The notes under the pieces were generated by a model. The model had not been told where the DNA came from and made no database searches. It worked only from the letters and a program-made list of their open reading frames with translations. A program made the position numbers and the translations under genes. This document shows, piece after piece, positions 52,225-60,485 of a stretch of DNA of 64,000 bases (position 1 is its first letter; every line of letters begins with the position of its first letter). The stretch is from assembly GCA_046329495.1 (NCBI GenBank), contig JAXLUO010000018.1, forward strand, positions 17,850-81,849, given 5' to 3'. The DNA is from Bog-950 sp046329495. Lineage in GTDB: Bacteria > Bacteroidota > Bacteroidia > Chitinophagales > LD1.

Positions 52225-52629
52225 CTACCTTCTTAACTGCTCATAAGCGTTCCTCATAGATTCTTTTATCCTCTTTGTCAGCTCCAACTCATCCAACGCA
52301 GGCTGATTTGCTTCAAACAAAGCTATTAACGCAGCTTTATGTTCAGGATGACTTAACCAATATCCTGACTCAATTTGCAGCAGGGTATTAAGCAAGTCGC
52401 CTTCATAAAAATCTCCTGACACAAAAGGGTTGGCTTTTAAAAATTCCAGTACGCGCGGCACAAGAATTTCCAAGGCTATATTTTGACCGAGCAGTAGCCG
52501 GTAATCTTCTGCTGTAAATGCTGATAACTCCTTCTTTCTAAGCAGATGACATTGCTGTACCAGGTACGATGCTCTTCTATCGGGTTCGCCCCATATCGCC
52601 TGCTCTAACAATTCAATTGTGTCGTTCAT
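52225..52629 (-). CDS. CdiI-type contact-dependent inhibition immunity protein
   Basis: A 134-residue soluble protein with the pattern I recall for the CdiI immunity family: WGEPDRRASYLVQQCHLLRKKELSAFTAEDYRLLLGQNIALEILVPRVLEFLKANPFVSGDFYEGDLLNTLLQIESGYW. Such proteins bind and neutralise toxin domains delivered by neighbouring cells. No toxin gene is seen nearby, so it is an orphan immunity gene or the family is used otherwise. I use ATG 52629; eight codons upstream lie in the gap after the preceding gene. It is first of a run of small minus-strand accessory genes. Confidence 0.7.
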   Translation of the reverse strand: MNDTIELLEQAIWGEPDRRASYLVQQCHLLRKKELSAFTAEDYRLLLGQNIALEILVPRVLEFLKANPFVSGDFYEGDLLNTLLQIESGYWLSHPEHKAALIALFEANQPALDELELTKRIKESMRNAYEQLRR

Positions 52630-52640
52630 AAGATCGCATC

Positions 52641-53387
52641 TCAATACAACCAAATACTATCCCCAGTTTCATTAGCCAATACAATAGTATCTCCAAGCCA
52701 ATACCGCCATAATTCAGGTTCCACCTTATTCTTCCTATACATTGCTAGTAAATCTACCGTATCCTCTGCCATTAAAAAATCCGTTACTACGTCATAAGCA
52801 TCATAAACTGGTAACCCGATTAGTTTGCCATCCGGAGAAAATCTAACCATTCTATCCTGTTTTTGACTTTTATTGGTGTGAAAATGGTAGTTCCCACCAA
52901 ACAAAAATCCGTTTGTGAAGCGATGTGTTGCCACGCCAACCGAAGAACGAGTAAGGGTATCCCACCTTAAATAGGAACAGAAAACTTTCTTTTTGTTCCG
53001 TAAGAATAAGGTATCCTTTTCTATGCTTACCAAAACTGAGGTGTCTCCGTCAAACAAATCTGAATAGCCAGAAACCTTCAACACAAACGGATACGAACTC
53101 GCATCGATTGATAACCAATCTCCTTCGTGGTTGCCCAAGGAAATGTATACCGCTACAGTATCATTTTCCAGGTTAAATTGTAATTCCGAAAATCCTCTTA
53201 GCTGTTTATGACTTAAAAGAGGAGATTTCGTGCTTCGAAGAGTGTCTATATAGCTAAGCTTAAGCCAGGCACCATTCAGGTCTTTCGCTTTGATAGTTGA
53301 TGGCGCAGTTCCTGTCTTGTGATTACAGCCCATAATCAACACAGCTAGAAAACAAAAACTTATCCTTGTTATATTACTACTTCTCAT
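52641..53387 (-). CDS. Putative lipoprotein of unknown function
   Basis: A 248-residue protein whose N terminus (ISFCFLAVLIMGCNHKTG) is a lipoprotein signal with cysteine at residue 21. The rest is beta-rich with DLNGAWLKLSYIDT near the start, reminiscent of lipocalin-like proteins. No catalytic motif. It overlaps the upstream gene by 11 bases and ends 11 bases before the CdiI-type start, so the three are one operon. Confidence 0.7.
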   Translation of the reverse strand: MRSSNITRISFCFLAVLIMGCNHKTGTAPSTIKAKDLNGAWLKLSYIDTLRSTKSPLLSHKQLRGFSELQFNLENDTVAVYISLGNHEGDWLSIDASSYPFVLKVSGYSDLFDGDTSVLVSIEKDTLFLRNKKKVFCSYLRWDTLTRSSVGVATHRFTNGFLFGGNYHFHTNKSQKQDRMVRFSPDGKLIGLPVYDAYDVVTDFLMAEDTVDLLAMYRKNKVEPELWRYWLGDTIVLANETGDSIWLY

Positions 53388-53745
53388 ATTTCAAGCCCAA
53401 ATATCCTTCTATAAAACCCGAATACTCATAAACCTGAATGGTGTATAGAAATTTAACATAAAGCACGAACAAAACTGAACCACCCAACAACCATAATTCA
53501 GGATGTTGCACCTCCATAAACCTGGTTGACACTCCATTTAAATTAAGCATTATAGCCAATATCAAATAAAAGAGCGGTAAACCGTACAACACCAATTTTA
53601 GCTTATCGCTAATCGTATAAGTTATATGCACCTTTGATTGCGAGGCATTTTCAACCGTGCCTTTCAATACTATTTTAAGCTGTCCCCTAGGACTTGGTTT
53701 TGGAGCTATTTCAAATGAATCGGACCTAACCTTTCCAACAAACAT
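53377..53745 (-). CDS. Unknown protein with two membrane segments, probably 5'-truncated by frameshift
   Basis: A 122-residue protein starting MFVGKVRSDSFEIAPKPSPRGQLKIVLKGTVENASQSKVHITYTIS, then two hydrophobic segments (LVLYGLPLFYLILAIMLNL and LWLLGGSVLFVLYVKFLYTI). Its soluble part looks like the middle of a small family whose members begin with about 40 further residues. Those residues are encoded just upstream in another frame (53726-53851). Either this ATG is used and the protein is short, or a frameshift has split it. It overlaps the lipoprotein gene by 11 bases. Confidence 0.6.
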   Translation of the reverse strand: MFVGKVRSDSFEIAPKPSPRGQLKIVLKGTVENASQSKVHITYTISDKLKLVLYGLPLFYLILAIMLNLNGVSTRFMEVQHPELWLLGGSVLFVLYVKFLYTIQVYEYSGFIEGYLGLKYEK

Positions 53746-53851
53746 TGTCTCCTTCTGTTATGTTCAATAAATGGCGCAGCGCCTCTTCGATTTCACTCGG
53801 ACTAATTACACTGGAATAGCTTATTGATTTTTCGAAAAGAGAGACCCTCAT
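53726..53851 (-). pseudogene. 41-codon frame upstream, probable lost 5' part of the gene at 53377
   Basis: A minus-strand ATG at 53849-53851 opens MRVSLFEKSISYSSVISPSE...HLLNITEGDN and stops at 53726-53728. Joined by a one-base frame change near GDN it would continue directly into FVGKVRSDSFEI of the next gene, giving a protein of about 158 residues with a complete N-terminal strand and helix. A sequencing or real indel, or a programmed shift, could explain it. Confidence 0.45.
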
Positions 53852-53872
53852 ACAAATTCCTACCACGATTTT

Positions 53873-54313
53873 TTATATAAATAGTGTGTCGTTATTTTTA
53901 ATTGCATCCTGCAAATCCACGCCCTGTAAATTACAGCTTTCAAAAACTGCATGTTGCAAAAGTGCGCCCCTTAGCACAGCATCTGATAGCTCACATTTTG
54001 AAAACCGGCTATACGCTAAAAACGCATTTGCAAAATAGGTACTACTCAGATTACAATTAATAAATTGTGTCTCTTTAAGAAACGCACAAGCGAACGAGGT
54101 ATTCACTAAAATACAGTTTTGAAACACTGCGCCATTTAGCTTACTGTAAGCAAAAGTTGCCCCGGTTATACTGCAATCTTTAAAAATAATTCCTTCCAGA
54201 TTATCCCCTTCGAACAGGATACGATGTAGATTACGATTACTTATAACAGCCCCTTTAAAGCTGGTTAGCTTGAAGGCATATTCATCTTCTGCATTTGATG
54301 GCACCCTTATCAT
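53873..54313 (-). CDS. Pentapeptide repeat protein
   Basis: A 146-residue right-handed quadrilateral beta-helix protein. From about residue 17 onward the A(D/N)LXX-type pattern repeats (LTSFKG AVISNRNLHRILFEG DNLEGIIFKDCSITGATFAYSKLNGAVF...). Cysteines occur in several turns (KDC, QNC, INC, KCE, ESC). Members can mimic DNA and protect gyrase, or serve unknown structural roles. Its start overlaps the stop of the upstream lipoprotein gene by four bases. Confidence 0.88.
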   Translation of the reverse strand: MIRVPSNAEDEYAFKLTSFKGAVISNRNLHRILFEGDNLEGIIFKDCSITGATFAYSKLNGAVFQNCILVNTSFACAFLKETQFINCNLSSTYFANAFLAYSRFSKCELSDAVLRGALLQHAVFESCNLQGVDLQDAIKNNDTLFI

Positions 54314-54690
54314 CGCGCATATTTTGTTTTCTTCGTTCCGATACTTTTATGCTGCCGTATCCATAGGCTGTTATCTCGAAAATTCACCAGTTTAGTACCA
54401 AAAAGGCCAAATTTTGCATTCTCTATATAAGCAAAAGTATAAGCATCTACGGTAGTATCCTGCAGATTTGTGTAGATCGTATCCCGCTTTTGTCTCCACT
54501 GTATTTTCGCTTCTCCCTTTCCCAAAAGGTGTATACTAAATTTAAACTCGCCTTCGCCATTTGGTTTGAACACCAGCTTTCTCGAAAATCCTTCTATGCC
54601 ATAGTTATAAATGCCAGGCCGTAACTGCTTACATGCCGAAAGAAATAGCATCATTAGAAGTAGAATATATATACCCCGATAATCCATCAC
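54310..54690 (-). CDS. Putative small lipoprotein of unknown function
   Basis: A 126-residue protein with an N-terminal lipoprotein signal (YILLLMMLFLSACK, cysteine at residue 20). The remainder is beta-rich and basic, with KLVFKPNGEGEFKFSIHLLGKGEAKIQWRQKRDTIYTNLQ. No family recognised. It is coupled by a four-base overlap to the pentapeptide repeat gene. Confidence 0.65.
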   Translation of the reverse strand: MMDYRGIYILLLMMLFLSACKQLRPGIYNYGIEGFSRKLVFKPNGEGEFKFSIHLLGKGEAKIQWRQKRDTIYTNLQDTTVDAYTFAYIENAKFGLFGTKLVNFRDNSLWIRQHKSIGTKKTKYAR

Positions 54691-54788
54691 CGAAATGTAA
54701 GGAATTCATGAATGCCAATATCTCAGTTGTTATTCGACGCCCAGATTATAGCTGCAGTAAGCATTTGAACAAAACAAACACCGTACTA

Positions 54789-55277
54789 CTAACAATTAAT
54801 TCTCAGTGAAATGTGTTTATTAATCTCTTCAATCAAATAGTTTATTAGTTTAGGATACGTCCCTGCACCTACATAACTCTGCGGTGCTTTAAAATCAAAG
54901 TCGCTGCGCAAGCGTTCTAAACTGACGGGTTCAATTTCGGTGTATTGCTTTATAGGAATGGCATAACCCTGTTTTTGATCTTTTAGGTATTCATATACTG
55001 TTTCGCCATTGCCCGGTATCAGGCTTTCAGCTAAGTCCCCTATTCGTTTAGGTGTATCAATAATTGGTTCGCCCATCAGCATAAAGCCCCGTATTTGCTT
55101 AACCGGGCTTGACACATAAATTACCCCTACTGTTGGCCTTTTGCGAAACCGGCGACGGTACTCCATCTTTTTGGTTCCGGATCGGATGAGATCGTATGCA
55201 TAGGGTTGCAGACTTAGGATAATTATATCCGCTGCGGTATAGTCCGATTCTGTTTGGCCAAAGAGGTTGGGCTGCAT
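54789..55277 (-). CDS. ASCH/PUA-like domain protein
   Basis: A 162-residue protein with IIILSLQPYAYDLIRSGTKKMEYRRRFRKRPTVGVIYVSSPVKQIRGFM near the N terminus, the ASCH-type RNA-binding beta-barrel signature (the segment SGTKKMEYRRRF is typical). The C-terminal half is helical and unclassified. ASCH proteins may act in RNA processing or as transcription coactivators; the role here is unknown. It is the last gene before the non-coding element copy R. Confidence 0.8.
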   Translation of the reverse strand: MQPNLFGQTESDYTAADIIILSLQPYAYDLIRSGTKKMEYRRRFRKRPTVGVIYVSSPVKQIRGFMLMGEPIIDTPKRIGDLAESLIPGNGETVYEYLKDQKQGYAIPIKQYTEIEPVSLERLRSDFDFKAPQSYVGAGTYPKLINYLIEEINKHISLRINC

Positions 55278-55381
55278 ACAATAAATATAGAAGCAGTTTC
55301 AGCATTTTGGAAACGGACCGTAGAAAGCAAGGATTAAAGACGTTTGTTGTTAGAGGCCTGTTGTTTGTCGTTTTGATTTGT
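55278..55381. other. Short spacer between ASCH gene and element R
   Basis: No gene seen. With the element at 55382-55998 and the stretch to 56273 it forms a non-coding region of about 1 kb. Confidence 0.5.
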
Positions 55382-55998
55382 GAGGGGTTATCAACACTGC
55401 TTGTGCATGCTTGTGCAAGTTTTTGCTTGTGCACAAGTTACAGAATTTTTCATGTGATGATTTTTTGTGTTAAAATGGCCGAAAATCAGTGATTTCACAC
55501 AAAGGCGCGAAGAATACAGTTTATCGAACTTTACACTCCTTTACACTTTTCTGAAAACAGAGATTAGAAATCAGAGATCAGAAATCAGACAACGTGGCGC
55601 TTTGCGCTGATGCAACTTTACACTCCTTTACACTTTTTGGACCAGGATGTTTAGGATGGATCAAAGGAGAGGGCGGAAAATTGGCCGTAAAGGAACGCAT
55701 TATTAAAATTTTCATTTGTGCACATTTGTACAGTTGATTTTGCGTGCACAAATTGCCGGAATTTTAAAGTGTTTGGCGGCGGGGCATAGTTATCCTCTGT
55801 GCTTTGCGGCAATTTGGTCTACAGAGATGTCATCTTTGCCCGGCAGAGGCTTGACTAAAGATAACATCTCGTGCCACTGTTAGGTTGCCGGTGGTTTAGT
55901 GTTTCCCAGGGTTGTCAAAGAACTTATTACGTTGTAAAGATAGCGTATAGGGTTTAAAGTTTCAAATATAGATACTATAAATTAACAAAATAGTTTGA
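55382..55998 (-). ncRNA. Putative long structured RNA element, copy R (inverted, shorter)
   Basis: Homologous to 37021-37969 but on the minus strand and about 330 bp shorter. It keeps the promoter (TTG at 55965-55963, TATCTTTA at 55942-55935, N20), boxA (55926-55911), both pseudoknot stems (55886-55891 with 55840-55845; 55858-55868 with 55826-55836) and the ATTTGTGCAC hairpin (55714-55753). It has only two GTGTAAAG pairs (about 55621-55638 and 55532-55549). The middle has diverged, including a run of short TCTGATTTC-like repeats at 55557-55590. The end matches the TTGTGCACAAGC...GCATGCACAAG set and TTATCAACA. Selective retention of the 5' structure suggests function. Confidence 0.6.
55935..55965 (-). 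promoter_or_regulatory. Promoter of RNA element R
   Basis: On the minus strand TTG and TATCTTTA are 20 bases apart, identical to copy L, while the spacer differs at several positions. boxA follows at 55926-55911. Confidence 0.68.
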
Positions 55999-56227
55999 TG
56001 AAGAGTTTGGGGCGAAGTTTTCAGACCTATCGTAAGAATAGGGGCAGGCGGTGTTCCTTAGTTACCCATGCCTGTCTGTGCGGACACAGACAGGGGCGCA
56101 GCCTACAAATTACAAGGAAAGAACTCTCTTAAAACAGAAGCACAAAGCGGAAGATTGCTTCCGGACGATGGCTCTGATTGATTTTATTGGAATATCCATC
56201 GCAATGACACGCTGTTTTAGAAAATAA
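55999..56227. other. Non-coding region between element R and the sdh terminator
   Basis: No gene. It contains a perfect hairpin at 56071-56094 (CCTGTCTGTG, loop CGGA, CACAGACAGG). A 15-base block TTCCTTAGTTACCCA at 56054-56068 also occurs, inverted, at 36555-36569. Confidence 0.55.
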
Positions 56228-56253
56228 AAAAGGCCACCCGAAGGCAGCCTTTT
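56228..56253 (-). terminator. Intrinsic terminator of the sdh operon
   Basis: On the minus strand GGCTGCC pairs with GGTGGCC (two G-U pairs) around a TTCG loop, extended by AAAA/TTTT and followed by a T-rich tail (TTTTTTATTTT). It begins 20 bases after the sdhB stop. Confidence 0.9.
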
Positions 56254-56273
56254 ATATTGTAAACCGGCACACC

Positions 56274-57020
<747 letters not shown>

Positions 57021-57026
57021 AATTTA

Positions 57027-57282
57027 AATTTTAATGGAACACAGATTTTTTATGATCGTTATGATTGATCAAGATCTATGTTTTTAAATACAGTTGAATA
57101 TACTTTTCGTTTTATAGCCGGCTTTTTGCCGAAGTTCAATAATAACCCTACTTCAATTTTAATGGAACACAGATTTTTTATGATCGTTATGATTGATCAA
57201 GATCTATGTTTTTAAATACAGTTGAATATACTTTTCGTTTTATAGCCGGCTTTTTGCCGAAGTTCAATAATAACCCTACTTC
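57027..57282 (-). repeat. Exact 128-bp tandem duplication at the 3' end of the GxxExxY gene
   Basis: Copies 57027-57154 and 57155-57282 appear identical base for base, with AATTTT of a third copy at 57283. Each holds the last 31 codons plus stop of the GxxExxY gene and 32 downstream bases (AATTTTAATGGAACACAGA...). The outer copy has no start and is a gene remnant. Perfect identity points to a recent event. Confidence 0.92.
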
Positions 57283-57597
57283 AATTTTAGTAGCCCTAAG
57301 GTAATTCAGAAGCTGTGCTTCGTGGTCTTCACCTATTGCTTCTGCTGCTTTCAACTCAACTATAACGCAATCATTTACCAGCAAGTCAGCAAAATAAACA
57401 CCTACTTCCTCCCCCTTATAACTCACATTCACCGGTTGCTGGGCCTGCACCTTCCATCCCATTTGCTTCAACTCAACAACCAGCGCATTTTCATATACTT
57501 TCTCAAGAAAACCGTAACCCAATGTATTGTATACCTTATAATAGGCCTGAATGATAGCTTCTGTAACATCAGCATGTTTGTAGTTATCAGCAGCCAT
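57187..57597 (-). CDS. GxxExxY protein (PDDEXK-like nuclease fold)
   Basis: A 136-residue protein of the GxxExxY family: the name motif is G29-F-L-E32-K-V-Y35 in TLGYGFLEKVYENALV. The restriction-endonuclease-like core has D71 (VYFADLLV) and E81-L-K83 (IVELKA), equal to a PD-(D/E)xK site. C-terminal LLNYLRATKIEVGLLLNFG is also conserved in the family. The biological role is unknown; many genomes carry several copies. It is in the same direction as the sdh genes and sits inside that operon between sdhA and sdhB. Confidence 0.88.
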   Translation of the reverse strand: MAADNYKHADVTEAIIQAYYKVYNTLGYGFLEKVYENALVVELKQMGWKVQAQQPVNVSYKGEEVGVYFADLLVNDCVIVELKAAEAIGEDHEAQLLNYLRATKIEVGLLLNFGKKPAIKRKVYSTVFKNIDLDQS

Positions 57598-57659
57598 TTC
57601 CTACAGTTTACATCGGACCAGCGTTTTTCATAATCATCTTAACAAATCAGCGTTCCATT

Positions 57660-59597
57660 TTATTTATAAGAACGTACCTGCAATTGAACGTTTTCAAATT
57701 CCAGTGGTTCTTTATGCAGCACAGGTTCTTCGCCTACGCCTTTAAATTCCCAGGCAGCAGCATAGCGGAAGTTTTCGTCATCGCGCTTTGCTTCGCCCGC
57801 GTCCTGATATTCCACACGGAAGTGACCACCGCAACTTTCGTTACGGTGTAAGGCATCGGTAACCATCAGCTCGCCCAGTTCAATAAAGTCGGCTACACGG
57901 CCCGCTTTATCTAACTCAGGGTTAAAGCTGTTGAACTCACCCAATACTTTTACATCCTTCCAGAAGTCTTCGCGCAGTTGTTTCAGCAAGCCTTTTGCTT
58001 TGGTTAAGCCTTCGGCGGTGCGGGCCATACCGCAGTATTCCCACATAATCTTTCCTAACTGCTTATGGAAACTTTCTACTGAGGTTTTGCCTTTAATATT
58101 CAGCAGTTGGTTCATGCGGTCGCGGGCATTTTTTTCTGCCTCCACAAACGCAGGATGGTCGGTAGGTATAGCTTTGGTAAAGATTTCGCTGGCCAGGTAG
58201 TTACCAATGGTGTAAGGGATAACGAAGTAACCATCGGCTAAACCCTGCATCAGTGCCGAAGCACCTAAGCGGTTAGCGCCGTGGTCGCTAAAGTTAGCTT
58301 CGCCCAGTGCATAGCAGCCGGGGATGCTGGTCATTAATTCGTAATCAACCCAAAGGCCACCCATGGTGTAGTGCACGGCAGGGTAAATCTTCATTGGGGT
58401 TTGCAGCGGATCGTCGTTTGTGATGTTTTGATACATCGGGAACAACTCGCCGTAGCGGGCTTTCACAACATCGATACCCAAACGCTTGATGGCATCGCTA
58501 AAGTCAAGGAATACCCCGAAACCGCTTGGTACAATACCACGGCCTTCGTCGCAAACTTCCTTAGCGGCACGCGAAGCGATATCGCGCGGGCAAAGGTTAC
58601 CGAATGAAGGGTATTTACGCTCCAGATAGTAGTCGCGGTCATCTTCGGCAATGTCAGCAGCTTTCTTCAAGCCTTTGCGGATTGCTTCGGAATCTTCTTT
58701 CTTTTTAGGCACCCATACACGGCCGTCGTTACGCAGCGATTCCGACATCAGCGTCAGTTTCGATTGATAGTCGCCGGTTACCGGAATACAGGTAGGGTGA
58801 ATTTGGGTATAGCAAGGGTTACCGAAGTAAGCGCCTTGTTTGTGGGCCTTCCAGGCGGCTGTTACGTTGCTGCCCATGGCGTTGGTAGAAAGGTAGAATA
58901 CGTTGCCGTAACCACCGGTGCCTAACAACACAGCGTGGCCAAAGTGTTTTTCCAGCTCACCTGTTACCAGGTTGCGGGCAATAATACCACGGGCCTTGCC
59001 ATCGATGATTACCAGTTCCACCATTTCGTGGCGGTTATACATCTTAACATTACCCAGGCCGATTTGACGCTCTAATGCCTGGTAAGCACCCAGCAATAAT
59101 TGCTGACCGGTTTGACCACGGGCATAGAACGTACGCGATACCTGGGCACCACCGAATGAACGGTTATCTAACAGGCCGCCGTATTCGCGGGCAAAAGGTA
59201 CGCCCTGTGCAACGCACTGGTCGATAATATTAACCGATACCTCGGCCAAGCGATATACGTTGCCTTCGCGGGCACGGAAGTCGCCGCCTTTGATAGTATC
59301 GTAGAACAAACGGAAAACAGAGTCGCCGTCGTTTTTATAGTTTTTAGCGGAGTTAATACCACCCTGGGCCGCAATTGAGTGCGCCCGGCGTGGCGAATCC
59401 TGAAAGCAAAACGCTTTTACCTTGTAACCCAACTCGGCCAGGGTTGCTGCAGCCGAAGCCCCGGCCAAACCGGTGCCCACCACAATAACTTCCAGTTTAC
59501 GCTTGTTGGCCGGGTTAACCAGTTTTGCGTGTTCCTTATAATGGGTCCACTTGTCGCTAAGAGGGCCCGAAGGGATTTTAGAATTCAGTTCAGCCAT
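57660..59597 (-). CDS. sdhA: Succinate dehydrogenase/fumarate reductase flavoprotein subunit
   Basis: A 645-residue flavoprotein. VVGTGLAGASAAATLAELG is the FAD-binding motif, followed by SPRRAHSIAAQGGINSAKNYKNDGDS with the region of the covalent-FAD histidine. The catalytic/substrate motifs HPTCIP, YTMGGLWVDYEL and GEANFSDHGANRLGASALMQGL are present. It oxidises succinate to fumarate (or the reverse). It follows sdhC by 45 bases; the GxxExxY unit begins directly after its stop codon. Confidence 0.96.
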   Translation of the reverse strand: MAELNSKIPSGPLSDKWTHYKEHAKLVNPANKRKLEVIVVGTGLAGASAAATLAELGYKVKAFCFQDSPRRAHSIAAQGGINSAKNYKNDGDSVFRLFYDTIKGGDFRAREGNVYRLAEVSVNIIDQCVAQGVPFAREYGGLLDNRSFGGAQVSRTFYARGQTGQQLLLGAYQALERQIGLGNVKMYNRHEMVELVIIDGKARGIIARNLVTGELEKHFGHAVLLGTGGYGNVFYLSTNAMGSNVTAAWKAHKQGAYFGNPCYTQIHPTCIPVTGDYQSKLTLMSESLRNDGRVWVPKKKEDSEAIRKGLKKAADIAEDDRDYYLERKYPSFGNLCPRDIASRAAKEVCDEGRGIVPSGFGVFLDFSDAIKRLGIDVVKARYGELFPMYQNITNDDPLQTPMKIYPAVHYTMGGLWVDYELMTSIPGCYALGEANFSDHGANRLGASALMQGLADGYFVIPYTIGNYLASEIFTKAIPTDHPAFVEAEKNARDRMNQLLNIKGKTSVESFHKQLGKIMWEYCGMARTAEGLTKAKGLLKQLREDFWKDVKVLGEFNSFNPELDKAGRVADFIELGELMVTDALHRNESCGGHFRVEYQDAGEAKRDDENFRYAAAWEFKGVGEEPVLHKEPLEFENVQLQVRSYK

Positions 59598-59642
59598 ATC
59601 ACTTTTATTATTAGCGCCTGCAGCGCAGGCATTTCGAAACGC

Positions 59643-60311
59643 TTATTTTACTAAACCAAAAAACATGCTGATGGGCATAAGAGCAAACACCACCGAGATA
59701 AGCACCGCAAAGCCGGCACCGATAAGCTCGATAGCGCGGTTATATTTCAGGTGATTGAAGCCCAGTGTTTGGAAAGCACTTTTAAAGCCGTGCAACAGGT
59801 GCCAGAATAAGGAGAAGCAACCTGCCACATACAGCAACACCATTGGTAGGGATTGGAAATGCTCCTGCATGCGCTGGAACAGGTTCAATTCCTCGCCGGT
59901 AGCAAACTGGCTGTAACGGTTAGGGATCCAGAAGTTAGAGGCGTGGATAATAAGGAACAACAGGATTAAGGTACCCAACAAGCCCATGCTACGCGAATAC
60001 CAGCTACTGTTGGCAGCAGGATTGTTGTAGCTATACTTAACCGGACGGGCAGCGCGGTTTTGCGCCCACAGCATCAGGCCATCTACAATGTGCACCAGAA
60101 AGCCTGCTACCAGCACCAATTCCATAGTGCGGATAATGAGGTTGGTACCCATAAAGTGCGCCCAGTGCGAAAAGGTTACGCCCCCGTCGTTAAACCAAAT
60201 CATGCCGTTGATGGTGGCATGCACAATAAGGAAGGTTATTAGGAAAAGACCGGTTAAGCTCATGAAGAACTTTTTACCGATGGAACTCTTGAAAATCACC
60301 GAATTGGCCAT
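59643..60311 (-). CDS. sdhC: Succinate dehydrogenase cytochrome b subunit
   Basis: A 222-residue membrane anchor with five hydrophobic segments. The pattern SSIGKKFFMSLTGLFLITFLIVHATINGMIWF, then HIVDGLMLWAQNRAARP, and GCFSLFWHLLHGFKSAFQTLGFNH with histidines for heme ligation, is that of the single-subunit SdhC (B-type, di-heme) of Bacteroidota and epsilonproteobacteria. It is first in the operon. The promoter lies in the 174-bp gap upstream, where I see no clear motif. Confidence 0.93.
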   Translation of the reverse strand: MANSVIFKSSIGKKFFMSLTGLFLITFLIVHATINGMIWFNDGGVTFSHWAHFMGTNLIIRTMELVLVAGFLVHIVDGLMLWAQNRAARPVKYSYNNPAANSSWYSRSMGLLGTLILLFLIIHASNFWIPNRYSQFATGEELNLFQRMQEHFQSLPMVLLYVAGCFSLFWHLLHGFKSAFQTLGFNHLKYNRAIELIGAGFAVLISVVFALMPISMFFGLVK

Positions 60312-60485
60312 AGATACTCCTTTTTAAGGCGGGGCTAAATTATACCACGAAAGGGAAAATGAAAGCTTTTACCCTGCGTTTTTTAGCACACCTGTGTGAA
60401 TTAAAACAAGTTGCGCCTGTAAACCCGCCTTATTTAAAACCATTCTAAATACCTGATGGTTCGAAAAAAGGTTGAGGAAGTGCAA

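Larger units (their letters stand above)
57027..57659 (-). mobile_element. GxxExxY gene unit with terminal inverted repeats, between sdhA and sdhB
   Basis: The unit fills the space between the sdhA stop (57660) and the sdhB start (57020). Its ends are imperfect inverted repeats: AATGGAACACAGATTTTTTA at the left (+) and, read on the minus strand at the right, AATGGAACGCTGATTTGTTA, with about 40 bases of looser similarity beyond (both with TTATGA and GAT tracts). The same end motif appears at 38380-38413 and 38541-38574. No transposase is encoded. The mobility is inferred from the ends, the position and the spread of the motif. Confidence 0.55.
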
